Source: Streptomyces sp. NBC_01241 (GTDB taxonomy: Bacteria; Actinomycetota; Actinomycetes; Streptomycetales; Streptomycetaceae). From it: a stretch of 64,000 bases of DNA. Position 1 is the first letter of the stretch. Every line of letters begins with the position of its first letter. Position numbers and translations under genes: made by a program. The stretch covers positions 8,404,501 to 8,468,500 of the forward strand of contig NZ_CP108494.1 in the NCBI RefSeq assembly GCF_041435435.1, in the 5' to 3' direction. The notes beneath the pieces are model-generated. The model worked only from the letters and a program-made list of their open reading frames with translations, was not told where the DNA came from and searched no databases. Positions 18,396-27,760 of the stretch are shown here, in pieces.

Positions 18396-19682
18396 GTGAC
18401 AGAACACCGCGCCGTGGTGAATCGAACCACTGGGCAGGAGGACGGTGCCCGGCCGGAGAGCCGGGACCGAGAGCGTGCGGCCGCGATGATCGCAGACGTC
18501 GAGCGGCTGGTGCGCTGCGAGTCCCCCTCGGACGACCTGGCCGCGGTCGCCCGCAGCGCCGAGCTGGTGGCCCGGATCGGCGCCGGTCACCTCGGGGCCG
18601 AGGCGGAGCGGATAGTCATCGACGGATGCACGCATGTGCGGTGGCGCTTCGGCCGGACCCCGCGCGTGCTGCTCATCGGGCATCACGACACGGTGTGGCC
18701 GGTCGGGTCGTTGAAGAGCCATCCGTTCGAGGTTCGCGACGGAGTGCTGCGCGGACCCGGTTGCTTCGACATGAAGGCCGGCCTGGTGATGGCGTTCCAC
18801 GCCTTGGCGGACCTGATCGGCACGGGGGCACGGACGAGTGTGTCCGGACCCGGGGCCGCGCATCCGCTGGACGGTGTCACCCTCCTCATCACCGGTGACG
18901 AGGAGCCGGGTTCGCCCTCGTCCCGGGAGCTCATCGAGGGCGAGGCCGGCTCCTGCGCTGCCGCCCTCGTACTTGAGGCCGCCGGACCGGGTGGGGCCCT
19001 GAAGACGGAACGCAAAGGGGTGTCGCGCTACGAGGTGCTGGTTCGAGGACGTGCCGCCCACTCCGGCCTTGAGCCGGAGCGTGGCGTGAACGCGACGATC
19101 GAGGCCGCCCACCAGATCCTGGCCGTGGCCGCACTGGGCGATGCGGCACACGGTACGACTGTCACCCCGACCCGCCTGGAGGCGGGCACCACGAGTAACA
19201 CCGTCCCCGCCTCGGCCAGCTTCGACGTCGACGTCCGTATACGGGACGCGGCAGAGCAGCACCGTGTGGACCGAGCGATGCGCGACCTGCGGGCCCGGCT
19301 GGCCGGCGCAGCCGTGGAGGTCACAGGCGGTCCGAACCGGCCGCCCTTGCAGGCCACCGCATCGAAGGATCTTTTTGCGCGGGCGTGCCGGCTCGCGACG
19401 GACCTCGGGCTCGGCCCGCTCACGCAGGTGGCCGTCGGCGGCGCCTCTGATGGAAATCTCGCCGCGGGAGTCGGCACCCCCACCCTCGACGGCCTGGGAG
19501 CGGTAGGCGGCGGCGCGCATGCCGACGACGAGCATCTGCTCGTCGCGGAGCTGCCGCGGCGGACCAGATTGCTCACCGCGTTGGTGGCCGACCTCCTGGC
19601 ACCGCAGGACGGCTGTCCGCCCGGACGAAGCGGGAGCCCGCATCCTGTGCCCTCGAACCAGCTGCGCGAAGATCGGGGTTGA
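18396..19682 (+). CDS. M20 family metallohydrolase (probable N-acyl-L-amino acid amidohydrolase)
   Basis: A 428-residue M20 enzyme. Metal-site motifs in order: LLIGHHDTVWP (first His), GCFDMKAGLVMA (bridging Asp), TGDEEPGSPSS (catalytic and metal Glu), LVLEAAGPGG (Glu), and the late GGGAHADDE (His). A dimerisation lid lies between (AHSGLEPERGVNA). GTG 18396 has GGAGG at 18383-18387. It is followed within 5 bases by a GNAT gene and then an N-acylamino-acid racemase. In the pathway described for Geobacillus kaustophilus, the M20 member removes succinate from N-succinyl-L-amino acids; the same role is inferred here. Confidence 0.87.
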   Translation: MTEHRAVVNRTTGQEDGARPESRDRERAAAMIADVERLVRCESPSDDLAAVARSAELVARIGAGHLGAEAERIVIDGCTHVRWRFGRTPRVLLIGHHDTVWPVGSLKSHPFEVRDGVLRGPGCFDMKAGLVMAFHALADLIGTGARTSVSGPGAAHPLDGVTLLITGDEEPGSPSSRELIEGEAGSCAAALVLEAAGPGGALKTERKGVSRYEVLVRGRAAHSGLEPERGVNATIEAAHQILAVAALGDAAHGTTVTPTRLEAGTTSNTVPASASFDVDVRIRDAAEQHRVDRAMRDLRARLAGAAVEVTGGPNRPPLQATASKDLFARACRLATDLGLGPLTQVAVGGASDGNLAAGVGTPTLDGLGAVGGGAHADDEHLLVAELPRRTRLLTALVADLLAPQDGCPPGRSGSPHPVPSNQLREDRG

Positions 19683-19686
19683 AACC

Positions 19687-20652
19687 ATGACCTGCGTGAC
19701 TGATCTCCTGCGCGACCGTACCGAATCCCCGCCCGTCGACGCGGCGTACACCGCGGCTGAGACCGCCGCGCGCGTCGCGGGCGTCGACATCCGTTCCCTG
19801 GACAGTGTCAGTGAGCTTGAGTCCGTTCGGCGCCTGTACGAGCAGATCTGGCGCACCGGCGAGAACAGTCCGGTGGTGACCGCCGACCTGCTGCGTGCGC
19901 TGGCGAAGGCGGGCAGTTACGTCAGCGGCGCCTTCGTGGGGGACGAACTGGTCGGCTCCTGCTTCGGGTTCTTCTCCCCGCCGGCACGCGCGGCCCTGCA
20001 CAGCCACATCGCAGGGGTGTTGCCCTACGTACGGCGGCGCAACGTCGGATTCGCCCTGAAACTGCACCAGCGGGCCTGGACGCTGGCGCGGGGTGTGGGC
20101 GAGATCTGCTGGACGTACGACCCTTTGGTGCGCCGCAACGCGTACTTCAACATCGCCAAGCTGGCTGCCGAGCCTGCCGAGTACCTGCCGGACTTCTACG
20201 GCCCCATCGACGACGGGATCAACCGCAGCGACGACAGCGACCGGATTCTGGTGCGGTGGCGTCTGGCGTCGCCGGACGCCGAGTCGGTCTGCGCCGGGCG
20301 GCCCAGACCGGCCGACGCGGAAGTCGCCCGGTCGCGCGGAGCGACCGTCGCCCTCGGAGTCTCCGCCACGGGCGCGCCGTCGGTGGGGCGCACCGGCGGC
20401 AACGCACGCACCGTACTGGTGGCCGTACCCGAAGACATCGAGGCACTGCGCGAGAGCGACCCGGCGTGCGCCGTGAGCTGGCGCACGGCGGTACGGGACG
20501 TGCTGGGCGGACTGCTCGCCGACGGCGCGCGGGTGCGCGGCTTCGACCCGGCGGGCTGGTACGTCGTGGACCGCGGAAGCCCGACGCAGGTCGCCGGCGG
20601 CACGCGCCGGCACGGAACACACCACAACGAAGCGCCACAGGAGACAGCGTGA
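19687..20652 (+). CDS. GNAT-superfamily acyltransferase (COG3375 type; probable amino acid N-succinyltransferase)
   Basis: About 321 residues; ATG 19687 lies 4 bases after the M20 stop. The N-terminal half has GNAT character: RLYEQIWRTGENSPVVTADLLRALA, GAFVGDELVGSCFGFF (central strands), HSHIAGVLPYVRRRNVGFALKLHQRAWTLARG (acyl-CoA binding loop and helix) and ICWTYDPLVRRNAYFNIAKLAA. This matches the large COG3375 acetyltransferase-like group usually found beside N-succinylamino acid racemases. Inferred role: succinyl-CoA-dependent N-acylation of D-amino acids. The end overlaps the racemase start by 4 bases (GTGA). Confidence 0.8.
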   Translation: MTCVTDLLRDRTESPPVDAAYTAAETAARVAGVDIRSLDSVSELESVRRLYEQIWRTGENSPVVTADLLRALAKAGSYVSGAFVGDELVGSCFGFFSPPARAALHSHIAGVLPYVRRRNVGFALKLHQRAWTLARGVGEICWTYDPLVRRNAYFNIAKLAAEPAEYLPDFYGPIDDGINRSDDSDRILVRWRLASPDAESVCAGRPRPADAEVARSRGATVALGVSATGAPSVGRTGGNARTVLVAVPEDIEALRESDPACAVSWRTAVRDVLGGLLADGARVRGFDPAGWYVVDRGSPTQVAGGTRRHGTHHNEAPQETA

Positions 20653-21755
20653 AGGTCACCGGAGTCGAACTGCGCACCATCAAGGCACCCCTCGTATCCC
20701 CGTTCCGCACCTCGTTCGGCACCGAGACCGTGCGGGAGGCCCTCCTGGTGCGCGTCGTCACCGACGAGGCCGAGGGCTGGGGCGAGTGCGGCGCGGGCAC
20801 CGCTCCTCAGTACTCGTCGCAGTACACGCACGCCGCCGCGGACGTCCTCAGCCGCTTCCTGGTCCCGGCGCTCGCCGGGGTGGCCGACCTCGACGCCCAC
20901 CAGGTCGCCCCGGCTCTGGCCGCGTTCAAGGGGCACCGCATGGCCAAGGCCGCCCTGGAGACGGCGGTGCTGGACGCGGACCTCCGGGCCCGGGGAGTGC
21001 CCCTCGCACACGCCCTCGGCGCGGTCCGCGACAGAGTGCCGTGCGGGGTGTCGGTGGGGATCACGGAGTCGATCCCCGCGCTTCTCGACGCCGTCGCCGG
21101 ATATCTGGACGCCGGCTATCTGCGGATCAAGCTGAAGATCGAACCCGGCTGGGACATCGAGCCGGTGCGCGCCGTCCGCGAACGGTTCGGCGACATCCTG
21201 CTGCAGGTGGACGCCAACGCCGCCTATCGCCGCGGCGACGCCCGCCATCTGGCCCGGCTCGACCCGTTCGCCCTCCTGATGCTGGAGCAGCCTCTCGCGG
21301 AGGACGACCTCCTCGGCCACGCGGAACTCGCGAAGCGCATCACCACCCCGATCTGTCTCGACGAGTCGATCGTCTCCGCCCGCGCCGCCGCCGACGCGCT
21401 CGTGCTCGGCGCCTGCCACGTGGTCAACATCAAGCCGGGCCGCGTCGGCGGCTATCTGGAGGCGCGGCGGATCCACGACGTCTGCGCGGCGCACGGCGTC
21501 CCCGTCTGGTGCGGCGGCATGCTCGAGACGGGACTGGGCCGCGCCGCCAACGTGGCGCTTGCCGCACTGCCCGGGTTCGTGCTGCCCGGCGACACCTCGG
21601 CCTCCGACCGCTACTACCGGACCGACATCACCGCACCGTTCCACCTCGTGGACGGACATCTCGTCGTGCCGACCGGGCCGGGCCTCGGCGTCACCCCCGT
21701 CCCGGAGATTCTGGACGAGGTGACGGACTCGACGACCTGGGTACCCGTCCCATGA
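20649..21755 (+). CDS. Enolase-superfamily N-acylamino acid racemase / o-succinylbenzoate synthase (NSAR/OSBS)
   Basis: A 368-residue MLE-subgroup enolase. All catalytic elements are visible: KxK in RIKLKIEPG, metal ligands Asp in LQVDANAAY, Glu in LMLEQPLAE and Asp in ICLDESIVS, and the second catalytic Lys in VVNIKPGRVGG. The loop FRTSFGT and GGMLETGLGRAAN fit the NSAR/OSBS family. OSBS (menaquinone) activity is possible, but Streptomyces make menaquinone by the futalosine route. The linked acyltransferase and M20 hydrolase favour racemisation of N-succinylamino acids. GTG start coupled to the preceding stop. Confidence 0.88.
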   Translation: MKVTGVELRTIKAPLVSPFRTSFGTETVREALLVRVVTDEAEGWGECGAGTAPQYSSQYTHAAADVLSRFLVPALAGVADLDAHQVAPALAAFKGHRMAKAALETAVLDADLRARGVPLAHALGAVRDRVPCGVSVGITESIPALLDAVAGYLDAGYLRIKLKIEPGWDIEPVRAVRERFGDILLQVDANAAYRRGDARHLARLDPFALLMLEQPLAEDDLLGHAELAKRITTPICLDESIVSARAAADALVLGACHVVNIKPGRVGGYLEARRIHDVCAAHGVPVWCGGMLETGLGRAANVALAALPGFVLPGDTSASDRYYRTDITAPFHLVDGHLVVPTGPGLGVTPVPEILDEVTDSTTWVPVP

Positions 21756-21768
21756 GGCCCTCACCGCG

Positions 21769-21802
21769 CCGGCCCGTTCGTCCGTGTGGACGAACGGGCC
21801 GG
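21769..21802 (+). terminator. Hairpin terminator after the racemase gene
   Basis: Perfect 15-base arms (CCGGCCCGTTCGTCC at 21769-21783, complement at 21788-21802) with loop GTGT, 13 bases past the racemase stop. It separates the three-gene operon from the regulator downstream. Confidence 0.8.
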
Positions 21803-21861
21803 CATCATTACGTCATGCGCGACCAACTCCGATGCCGGTGGGCCGGGCTAGTTTCGGCCCC

Positions 21862-23532
21862 GTGCTCATTCCCGTGACCAGCCTTCCGCGAGCGAGCCTC
21901 GCGCGTGTCCTGGAGGAACTCGGTTCCACCCTGCTTGACGTGGTCTGCGGTGACGTAGAACGCGCCGACGGCATCGGCGGCGTCGTCATCCACGACCCAC
22001 TCGACGAGCCGGAACTCCCGGACAACGCACTGGTACTGGGCGTAGCCCTGCACGACCTCTCCGACATCGCCCGAATCGTCACCCGCCTGGGGCAGCGCGG
22101 CGCCACCGCCCTGGTGGTACGCGCGCCCCTCACCGCCGACGAGGCGCTGATCGATGCGGCCGAGGCGTCGGGCGTGGCCGTGCTCTCTTTCGCCCGCGGC
22201 GCCTCCTGGACGCACCTGGCGGGGATGCTCCGGACACTGACGACCGACAGCAACCGGCATGACATGGATGGTCACACGGCCGACCGGATCGAGTCCGGCG
22301 ACCTCTTCGCGGTCGCCAACGCGATTGCCGCGCTGCTGGACGCGCCCGTCACCATCGAGGACCGCAACTCGCGCCTGCTGGCTTTCTCCAGCCGGCAGGA
22401 GGACATCGACCCCTCGCGGGTCCAGACGATCCTGGGCCGGCAGGTCCCCGAGCACTACACGCGCATCCTTGAGGAACGCGGGGTGTTCCAGGCGATCTAC
22501 CGCAGCGACCGCCCCGTCTTCGTCGCGTCTCTCCCCGAGTCGGGCGATATGACACAGCCGCCCGAACTGCCGCGCGCGGCGATCGCCGTGCGCGCCGGGG
22601 ACGAGATCCTCGGCGCGATCTGGGTGGTCGTCGCCGAGCCGCTGAGCGAGGACCGCAGCGAAGCACTCTACGAGGCGTCCAAGCTGGTCGCGATGCACAT
22701 GGTGTGGCAGCGCGCGGACGCGGACATGGAAAGGCGGCAGCGCGCGGAGCTGCTGGCCACCGCACTGGAGAGCGGCCCTGGATCACCCGAGGCGATCCGC
22801 CGCCTCGGCCTGAAGGACGAGCCCGCCGTCGTTCTCGCACTCACCGTCGTCGACGTGGCGAATGAACGCCGGCTGCCCGCCCGTATCGCCACCGAACGCA
22901 AACGCCTCACTGACGCGTTCGCCATGCATCTGGCCGCGGTGCACCCGCGCGCCACCGCGGCGCTGATCGGCGACATCGCGTACGGTATCCTGCCCCTTCT
23001 TCCGCAGAACCGGCACGACGCCGAGGAACGGGCGGCCCGCATCGCCACCGAGTTCCTGGCCCGCGTGGGCTCCCGGCTGCGCCCCGTGATCGGCGTAGGG
23101 CCGTACGCCGAGGAGAGTGCGGCGCTGGCCCGGTCGCGTACCGGAGCCGAACGGGCGTCGCGCGTCCTGCGCTCGGGAACCGCCGGGCAGTCGGTCGCCC
23201 GCCTGGACGACGTCCACGTCGAGGCACTGCTGCTGGAGCTCGCCGACCTCGTCCCGCGCGGGGACCTGCCCAGCGGCGTCGTCGCACGCGTTATCGCCTA
23301 CGACGAGATCCACGGGACCAACCTGGCCTAGACGCTGCGGAGTTGGCTCGACGCCTTCGGCGATGTCGCCACGGCCGCCGCCTCGATGTTCGTGCACCCC
23401 AACACGTTCCGCTACCGGCTTCGGCGCGCGGCGGAGGTCGGCCGGATCGACCTCAATGATCCGTCCGCACGTCTCTCGGCCATGCTGCAGCTGCACCTGA
23501 TGTCGCTCAGGTCCGCCCCGGACGGCGGATGA
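21862..23532 (+). pseudogene. PucR-family regulator with premature stop before its HTH
   Basis: The frame has the PucR architecture: an N-terminal PucR-like domain (VLEELGSTLLDVVCGD), a central GAF/GGDEF-like region and a conserved C-terminal HTH. TAG at 23329-23331 ends translation at GTNLA. The same frame continues without a break as TLRSWLDAFGDVATAAASMF then VHPNTFRYRLRR, the family's HTH_30, to TGA at 23532. A single change in a Gln or Glu codon explains the TAG. The truncated product of about 489 residues would lack DNA binding unless the codon is read through. Start GTG 21862 is uncertain (GTG 21874 also possible). It probably regulated the neighbouring amino-acid/peptide genes. Confidence 0.82.
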
Positions 23533-23560
23533 GCGGACAGGCCTTCCCGCCCGCTCATCC
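23527..23560. terminator. Bidirectional hairpin between convergent genes
   Basis: Arms GGATGAGCGG (23527-23536) and its complement (23551-23560) with a 14-base loop. The original PucR-gene stop (23530) and the S9 peptidase stop (23555) both lie inside the hairpin, so it can serve both convergent genes. Confidence 0.55.
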
Positions 23561-25645
23561 GGAAGCTTCCTGATGGCCCAGACTGAGTGTCCTGATCAGA
23601 AAGGCCAGCCACTCGGCGTCCTGTGCGGTCGCGACCTCGTACGACGTCGCCGCGCCATGCCCGGCGTTGTCGAAGACGTGCAGGAGGATCGGCGCGTCCC
23701 CTTCCTGTGCCGCCTGCAGGCGGGCGGCGAACTTGCGCGCATGCCAGGGAGGACACCGCGGATCGGTCGCCCCGGCCTGAAGATAGATCGCCGGGAAGAC
23801 GCCGGGCCCGACCAACTGGTAGGGCGAGAGCCGCAGCAGCCGCCGTACTTCCGCAGGATCGTCCGGATCCGCCCACGCCTTGCGGATGACGAAGTCCAGA
23901 TAGGGATCGCGGGTGCCCCCGATGAGGTCAAGGAGCGGCGCCATCGGCAGCACGGCACACCACAGCTCGGGGCGCGTCGTGAGGGCGACCCCGCACATGA
24001 GACCGCCGTCGGAGCCACCGGTCAGCGCGAGCCGGTCGGGTGTGGTGAGCCCTGTGGCGACGAGGTGCTCGGCGACGGCGATGAGGTCGCGGTCGCGCAC
24101 GTGCTTGCGTTCCCGGTGCGCGGCCAGGTACCAGTCGCGGCCGAACTCGCCGCCCCCGCGCAGATGCGCCTGTACGAGCACGCCGCCGGCCGCGACGAAG
24201 GCGGCGAGCTCGGGCTGGTACTGCGGCAGCAGAGGCACGTTCGCCGCGCCGTACGCGGAGATCAGCGTGGGCGCGGGCTGCGTCGGGTCGCTGCCCGCCG
24301 GTCGCACCACGTGGTAAGGGATCTCCACGCCGCCGAATGCGACGGCCCGCTCGAACGTCACGTCGGCGTCGAGGGTGACCGCCGGGGCCGAAAGCGTCTC
24401 GATGTCCGCCTCTCCCGGACGGTGCCGATAGACGCCCCAGGAGCTGGTCAGGGTGGAGAAGGCGAAGACGAAGTCGTCCGGGGGAGAGCCCACGGCCAGG
24501 CCGGTCAGGGCGAAGAACGGTGCGGAGAGCGCCCCCTTCCCGGGCAGCGGAACCTCCCCGGTGACGGCGCCGGAGCGGTCGAGGATCCGTACCCGGGCGC
24601 ACGTCTGGTCGAACTCACTGAGGTACAGATGGTCACCGACCGGAGACAAGGACCGCAGCACCGTCTCGCCCTCCGGAACCAACTCCGTCCACGAGGCTGG
24701 GTCGTTGGGGCCGTCGGCGTCCAGCGGGAGCGCAACCACGCGCCCGCGTGGTGCCGCTACATCGGTCACCGCGATGTAGCGGTCGCCGACGATGTGTCCG
24801 GCGACGGTCCCGGCGCAGTCGGTGACGAAGGGACGCCAGGGGGTGGCGGGCCGGGACAGATCGCGTACGGCGACCGGAACAGGACTGCCCACCCGGTGAC
24901 TTGCGACGGCCCAGCGGCCGTCGGCCGAGAACTGCACGAGTGTGTACTCCTGGGAGCCCTCACCGACCGGGATCGGTTCCACCACGGTGTTGCCCGCGCT
25001 GTCCCGCGTGGCGAGCCGGTGACGGTACACGGCCTGCCGGAACTCATGCGGCGAACCGGTCAGGGCGAGGAAGAAGAAGCCGCTGCTGTCGGGCAGCCAC
25101 GACACGCCACCGGCCCACGCGCTGTGCAGGACCTGGCGCGGCGCGCCGTCCAGTACGCGCCCCGAGTCCACCTCGATGAGCCGGACCGTGTTGTGCTCGC
25201 TGCCGTCGGTGCAGACGCCCAGGGCCAGGACGCGACCGTTCGGCGACGGCGCGAGCCACGACAGGAACGCGGGGTTCTGCCCGTCGCCGAACGCGGTCAG
25301 GTCGACCACCGGTCGGCCCGCGCCGAACGGCCGGTCGGCGACGACCACGCTGGGCGCCGCCGCACCGGGTGCGTTCACGGCGCGGAACCAGCGGGCCGCC
25401 GCGAACCTTGGCAGTGCCGGGCGGGACCCGGCATCGTGGGTCTCGATCAGCTTCCGTACGGCCGCAGGGTCCTGCCCGTCGTAGGCGATCGAAGTGGCGA
25501 TTTCGGCCTGTCGGCGCTGCCACCGCTGTACCTCGTCGGTCTCCGGCTCCAGCCACCGGTACGGGTCCGGCACCCGGACGCCCGCGACGTTCTCGAAGGC
25601 GTCGACGGTCCGCGCGGGCGGATACGGCGGAGGGCTGCTGTTCAC
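23555..25645 (-). CDS. Prolyl oligopeptidase family serine peptidase (S9)
   Basis: A 696-residue S9A-type enzyme: N-terminal PYRWLEPETDEVQRWQRRQ, a seven-bladed propeller region (about 70-430), then an alpha/beta hydrolase domain. The catalytic triad is visible: Ser in LTGGSDGGLMCG, Asp in QAGATDPRCPP and His in FDNAGHGAATS. RGGGEFGRDWYLAAHRERKH is the usual POP substrate-loop segment. It lacks a signal peptide, so it is cytosolic. It cleaves short peptides after proline, fitting the surrounding peptide and amino-acid genes. The start overlaps the preceding gene by 4 bases (ATGA). Confidence 0.91.
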   Translation of the reverse strand: MNSSPPPYPPARTVDAFENVAGVRVPDPYRWLEPETDEVQRWQRRQAEIATSIAYDGQDPAAVRKLIETHDAGSRPALPRFAAARWFRAVNAPGAAAPSVVVADRPFGAGRPVVDLTAFGDGQNPAFLSWLAPSPNGRVLALGVCTDGSEHNTVRLIEVDSGRVLDGAPRQVLHSAWAGGVSWLPDSSGFFFLALTGSPHEFRQAVYRHRLATRDSAGNTVVEPIPVGEGSQEYTLVQFSADGRWAVASHRVGSPVPVAVRDLSRPATPWRPFVTDCAGTVAGHIVGDRYIAVTDVAAPRGRVVALPLDADGPNDPASWTELVPEGETVLRSLSPVGDHLYLSEFDQTCARVRILDRSGAVTGEVPLPGKGALSAPFFALTGLAVGSPPDDFVFAFSTLTSSWGVYRHRPGEADIETLSAPAVTLDADVTFERAVAFGGVEIPYHVVRPAGSDPTQPAPTLISAYGAANVPLLPQYQPELAAFVAAGGVLVQAHLRGGGEFGRDWYLAAHRERKHVRDRDLIAVAEHLVATGLTTPDRLALTGGSDGGLMCGVALTTRPELWCAVLPMAPLLDLIGGTRDPYLDFVIRKAWADPDDPAEVRRLLRLSPYQLVGPGVFPAIYLQAGATDPRCPPWHARKFAARLQAAQEGDAPILLHVFDNAGHGAATSYEVATAQDAEWLAFLIRTLSLGHQEASG

Positions 25646-26928
25646 TGTGACTCCGACTCCTCGGTGTCCCGGAGACCGTCAAGGTCTCCGGGACGCATGG
25701 ACTGATCTGCTGGTGCGTCTGCATCCGGGGCCGCCTCGAAGCCCGCTCGCGCGGCCGCGGCGAACTCGGCACGCAGCCGCTCGAACGCCCCGGGGATCCG
25801 GTTCACCTGCCGGACGTGGAGCAGTGCGTCGTAGGCGGCCGGGAAGTCGTCGACGGGGTCGAGCTCCCCACCGGCGAGCGTCCCCTCGACGCCGTCGAAG
25901 AACCCGGCGGGCGCGCGGCGCGGATCGAGGAGGGTCACCTCCGGGCCGAGACGGTCGAGCCGCGATTCGACGGACGTCGGCGTCAGGGTCCGCGCCCCGA
26001 GCGTGACGTCGCAGTCGAACGGACGCGACGACCGCTGGGTGAAGGTGACTTCGGGCCCGGAGCCGTACGTCATCCCGATGACGACGAGGTCCGCTCCCAG
26101 CTCGGAGGAGAGCAGACCGCCCAGGGTCGGCCGACCGTGCAGCGGCGTACGGCGGACGTGTGCGTTGTGGGCGCTCACCACGATGCGCCGCTCCCGGCGC
26201 AGGATCCACTCCACGCTGCGCGCCATGAACGCCTCCCGCGGATAGGGACCCTCCGAGGAGGTCCCGTCCTCGTCGGCCTCGGCGACGAAGGCTTCGAGCG
26301 AGGCCGCGCACCACAGGGCGATCTCGGCGTCCTCGTCGTCCGGGCCGCTGTGCCGGCGGGAGCGGAGTGCGCGCTCGTCCAGTCCGCGAAGGCCGTCGAG
26401 CAGTCGGGCACGGTCCGAGGAGGACATCGCCGCGTAACGGACCGCCGCCTGCGACCGGTCGCCCAGATCGCTCAGTCGCAGCAACTCCTCGTCGCCCGGG
26501 CGTGCGGGCAGCCGGTCGAGGCAGGCACGGACCGCCGGGCCGGGGGAGGTGGACGAGCCCGGCAGGTCCATTCCGTAGGAGGAGACCTTCGCCGACCCGC
26601 CGGAGTTGTGCCGACGCATCCAGCCCAGTTGCCTCCGCATCGGCTCGCACTCGCCGAAGCGGTAGGTGACGCCGTCCCGGGCGACGGTCTCGACCCGTCC
26701 CGGCCCGCCGTCGATCCACTCGTCGACGGCCAGCCCCTCGGCGAAACCGGACTCCAGGACCAGCCCGGTGAACCCGCACTCCCGGACCAGGAACCGGAAC
26801 AGCAGGTCCCTGATCCCGTAGAACTCCGTGATGTTGTGCGCGCCCTCGCCGAGCGCCACCACCCGTGCTCCGCCGATCAGTTGACGCAGCGCAGCCATGT
26901 ACGCAGACGTGTCGTGGAACGTATCCAT
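25642..26928 (-). CDS. Erythromycin esterase family protein
   Basis: A 428-residue member of the erythromycin esterase/succinoglycan biosynthesis-associated hydrolase family. Conserved sites: ALGEGAHNITEFYGIRDLLF (Glu and His matching the EreB active-site pair), LVLESGFAEG (Glu) and VVSAHNAHVRR (His). Whether it hydrolyses macrolides is unknown; most Streptomyces members have unproven substrates. It is co-transcribed with the S9 peptidase (4-base overlap), so a role in peptide or amide turnover is possible. Start ATG 26928 with GAAGGTGG upstream. Confidence 0.83.
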   Translation of the reverse strand: MDTFHDTSAYMAALRQLIGGARVVALGEGAHNITEFYGIRDLLFRFLVRECGFTGLVLESGFAEGLAVDEWIDGGPGRVETVARDGVTYRFGECEPMRRQLGWMRRHNSGGSAKVSSYGMDLPGSSTSPGPAVRACLDRLPARPGDEELLRLSDLGDRSQAAVRYAAMSSSDRARLLDGLRGLDERALRSRRHSGPDDEDAEIALWCAASLEAFVAEADEDGTSSEGPYPREAFMARSVEWILRRERRIVVSAHNAHVRRTPLHGRPTLGGLLSSELGADLVVIGMTYGSGPEVTFTQRSSRPFDCDVTLGARTLTPTSVESRLDRLGPEVTLLDPRRAPAGFFDGVEGTLAGGELDPVDDFPAAYDALLHVRQVNRIPGAFERLRAEFAAAARAGFEAAPDADAPADQSMRPGDLDGLRDTEESESQ

Positions 26929-27005
26929 GACGGCTCACCACCTTCCCCCGCGCGGCATTCAGTTGGGGTGTGTCCAGTAGACGGCTGATCCAGTTTTTGT
27001 AGGGG

Positions 27006-27743
27006 TCAGTTGGCGGCCGGGGTGAGCCGGCCTTCGAAGGCGATCTGGAAGGCGTTCAGGGGTGCCTTCCAGCGGATGGTCCACCGCTTGCGGCCCTTGC
27101 CGGTCGGGTCCAGGCTCATCAGTGCCATGTAGACGCACTTGAGGGCCGCGGCCTCGTTGGGGAAGTGTCCGCGGGCGCGGACGGCCTTGCGGATGCGGGC
27201 GTTGACGGACTCGATCGCGTTCGTCGAGCAGATCACCTTGCGGATCTCGACGTCGAAGGAGAGGAAGGGGACGAACTCGGCCCAGGCGTTCTCCCAGAGC
27301 CGGATGACCGCCGGATACTTCTTCCCCCACGCGTCCTGGAACTCGCTGAACCGCTCGGCCGCGGCGGCCTCGTTCGGGGCCGTGTAGACGGGCTTGAGCG
27401 CCTTGGCGATCTTGTCCCAGTCCTGGCGGGCCGCGTGCCGGAAGCTGTTCCTCAGCAGGTGAACGACGCAGGTCTGGACAATCGTGCGAGGCCAGACCGT
27501 CTCAACCGCCTCGGGCAGGCCCTTCAACCCGTCGCAGACCAGCATCAGGACGTCGTCCACGCCCCTGTTCTTGAGGTCCGTGAACACGCTCAGCCAATAC
27601 TTCGCGCCCTCGCCGCCGTCGCCGGCCCAGATTCCGAGGATGTCGCGGTGGCCCTCGGCGGTGACCGCCATGACGACGTAGATCGGCCGGTTGGCCACCT
27701 GCCCGTCCCGGATCTTGACGTTGATGGCGTCGACGAACAGCAC
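27006..27743 (-). pseudogene. IS256-family transposase, C-terminal part (split by IS30)
   Basis: Encodes the C-terminal half of a Mutator/IS256 transposase: YPVLFVDAINVKIRDG (first catalytic Asp), MLVCDGLKGLPEA (second Asp), TCVVHLLRNSFRHA and STNAIESVNARIRKAVRARG (Glu). It begins at the junction with the IS30 insertion. Its N-terminal half is found on the other side of that element. The outer left end of the IS lies somewhere between 26960 and 27005, just upstream of the erythromycin esterase gene, but I could not define its terminal repeat. Confidence 0.85.
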
Positions 27744-27760
27744 CGGATAGACGCGGCGGT

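Noticed and set aside
17624..18898. Long plus-strand open frame of over 400 codons upstream of and overlapping the M20 gene
   Set aside because: Composition is Arg/Pro/Gly-rich with no motifs and it overlaps the real M20 gene in another frame; GC-driven shadow.
20649..21755. Calling the enolase MenC for menaquinone biosynthesis
   Set aside because: No other men genes nearby, and an acyltransferase and amidohydrolase are co-operonic; Streptomyces normally use the futalosine pathway.
23573..25705. 710-codon plus-strand open frame
   Set aside because: Antisense to the S9 peptidase with an intact catalytic triad; no recognisable features.
25642..26928. Calling this a macrolide resistance gene
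   Set aside because: Active-site residues of the family are present, but family members in Streptomyces have mostly unknown substrates and the operon context is peptide turnover.
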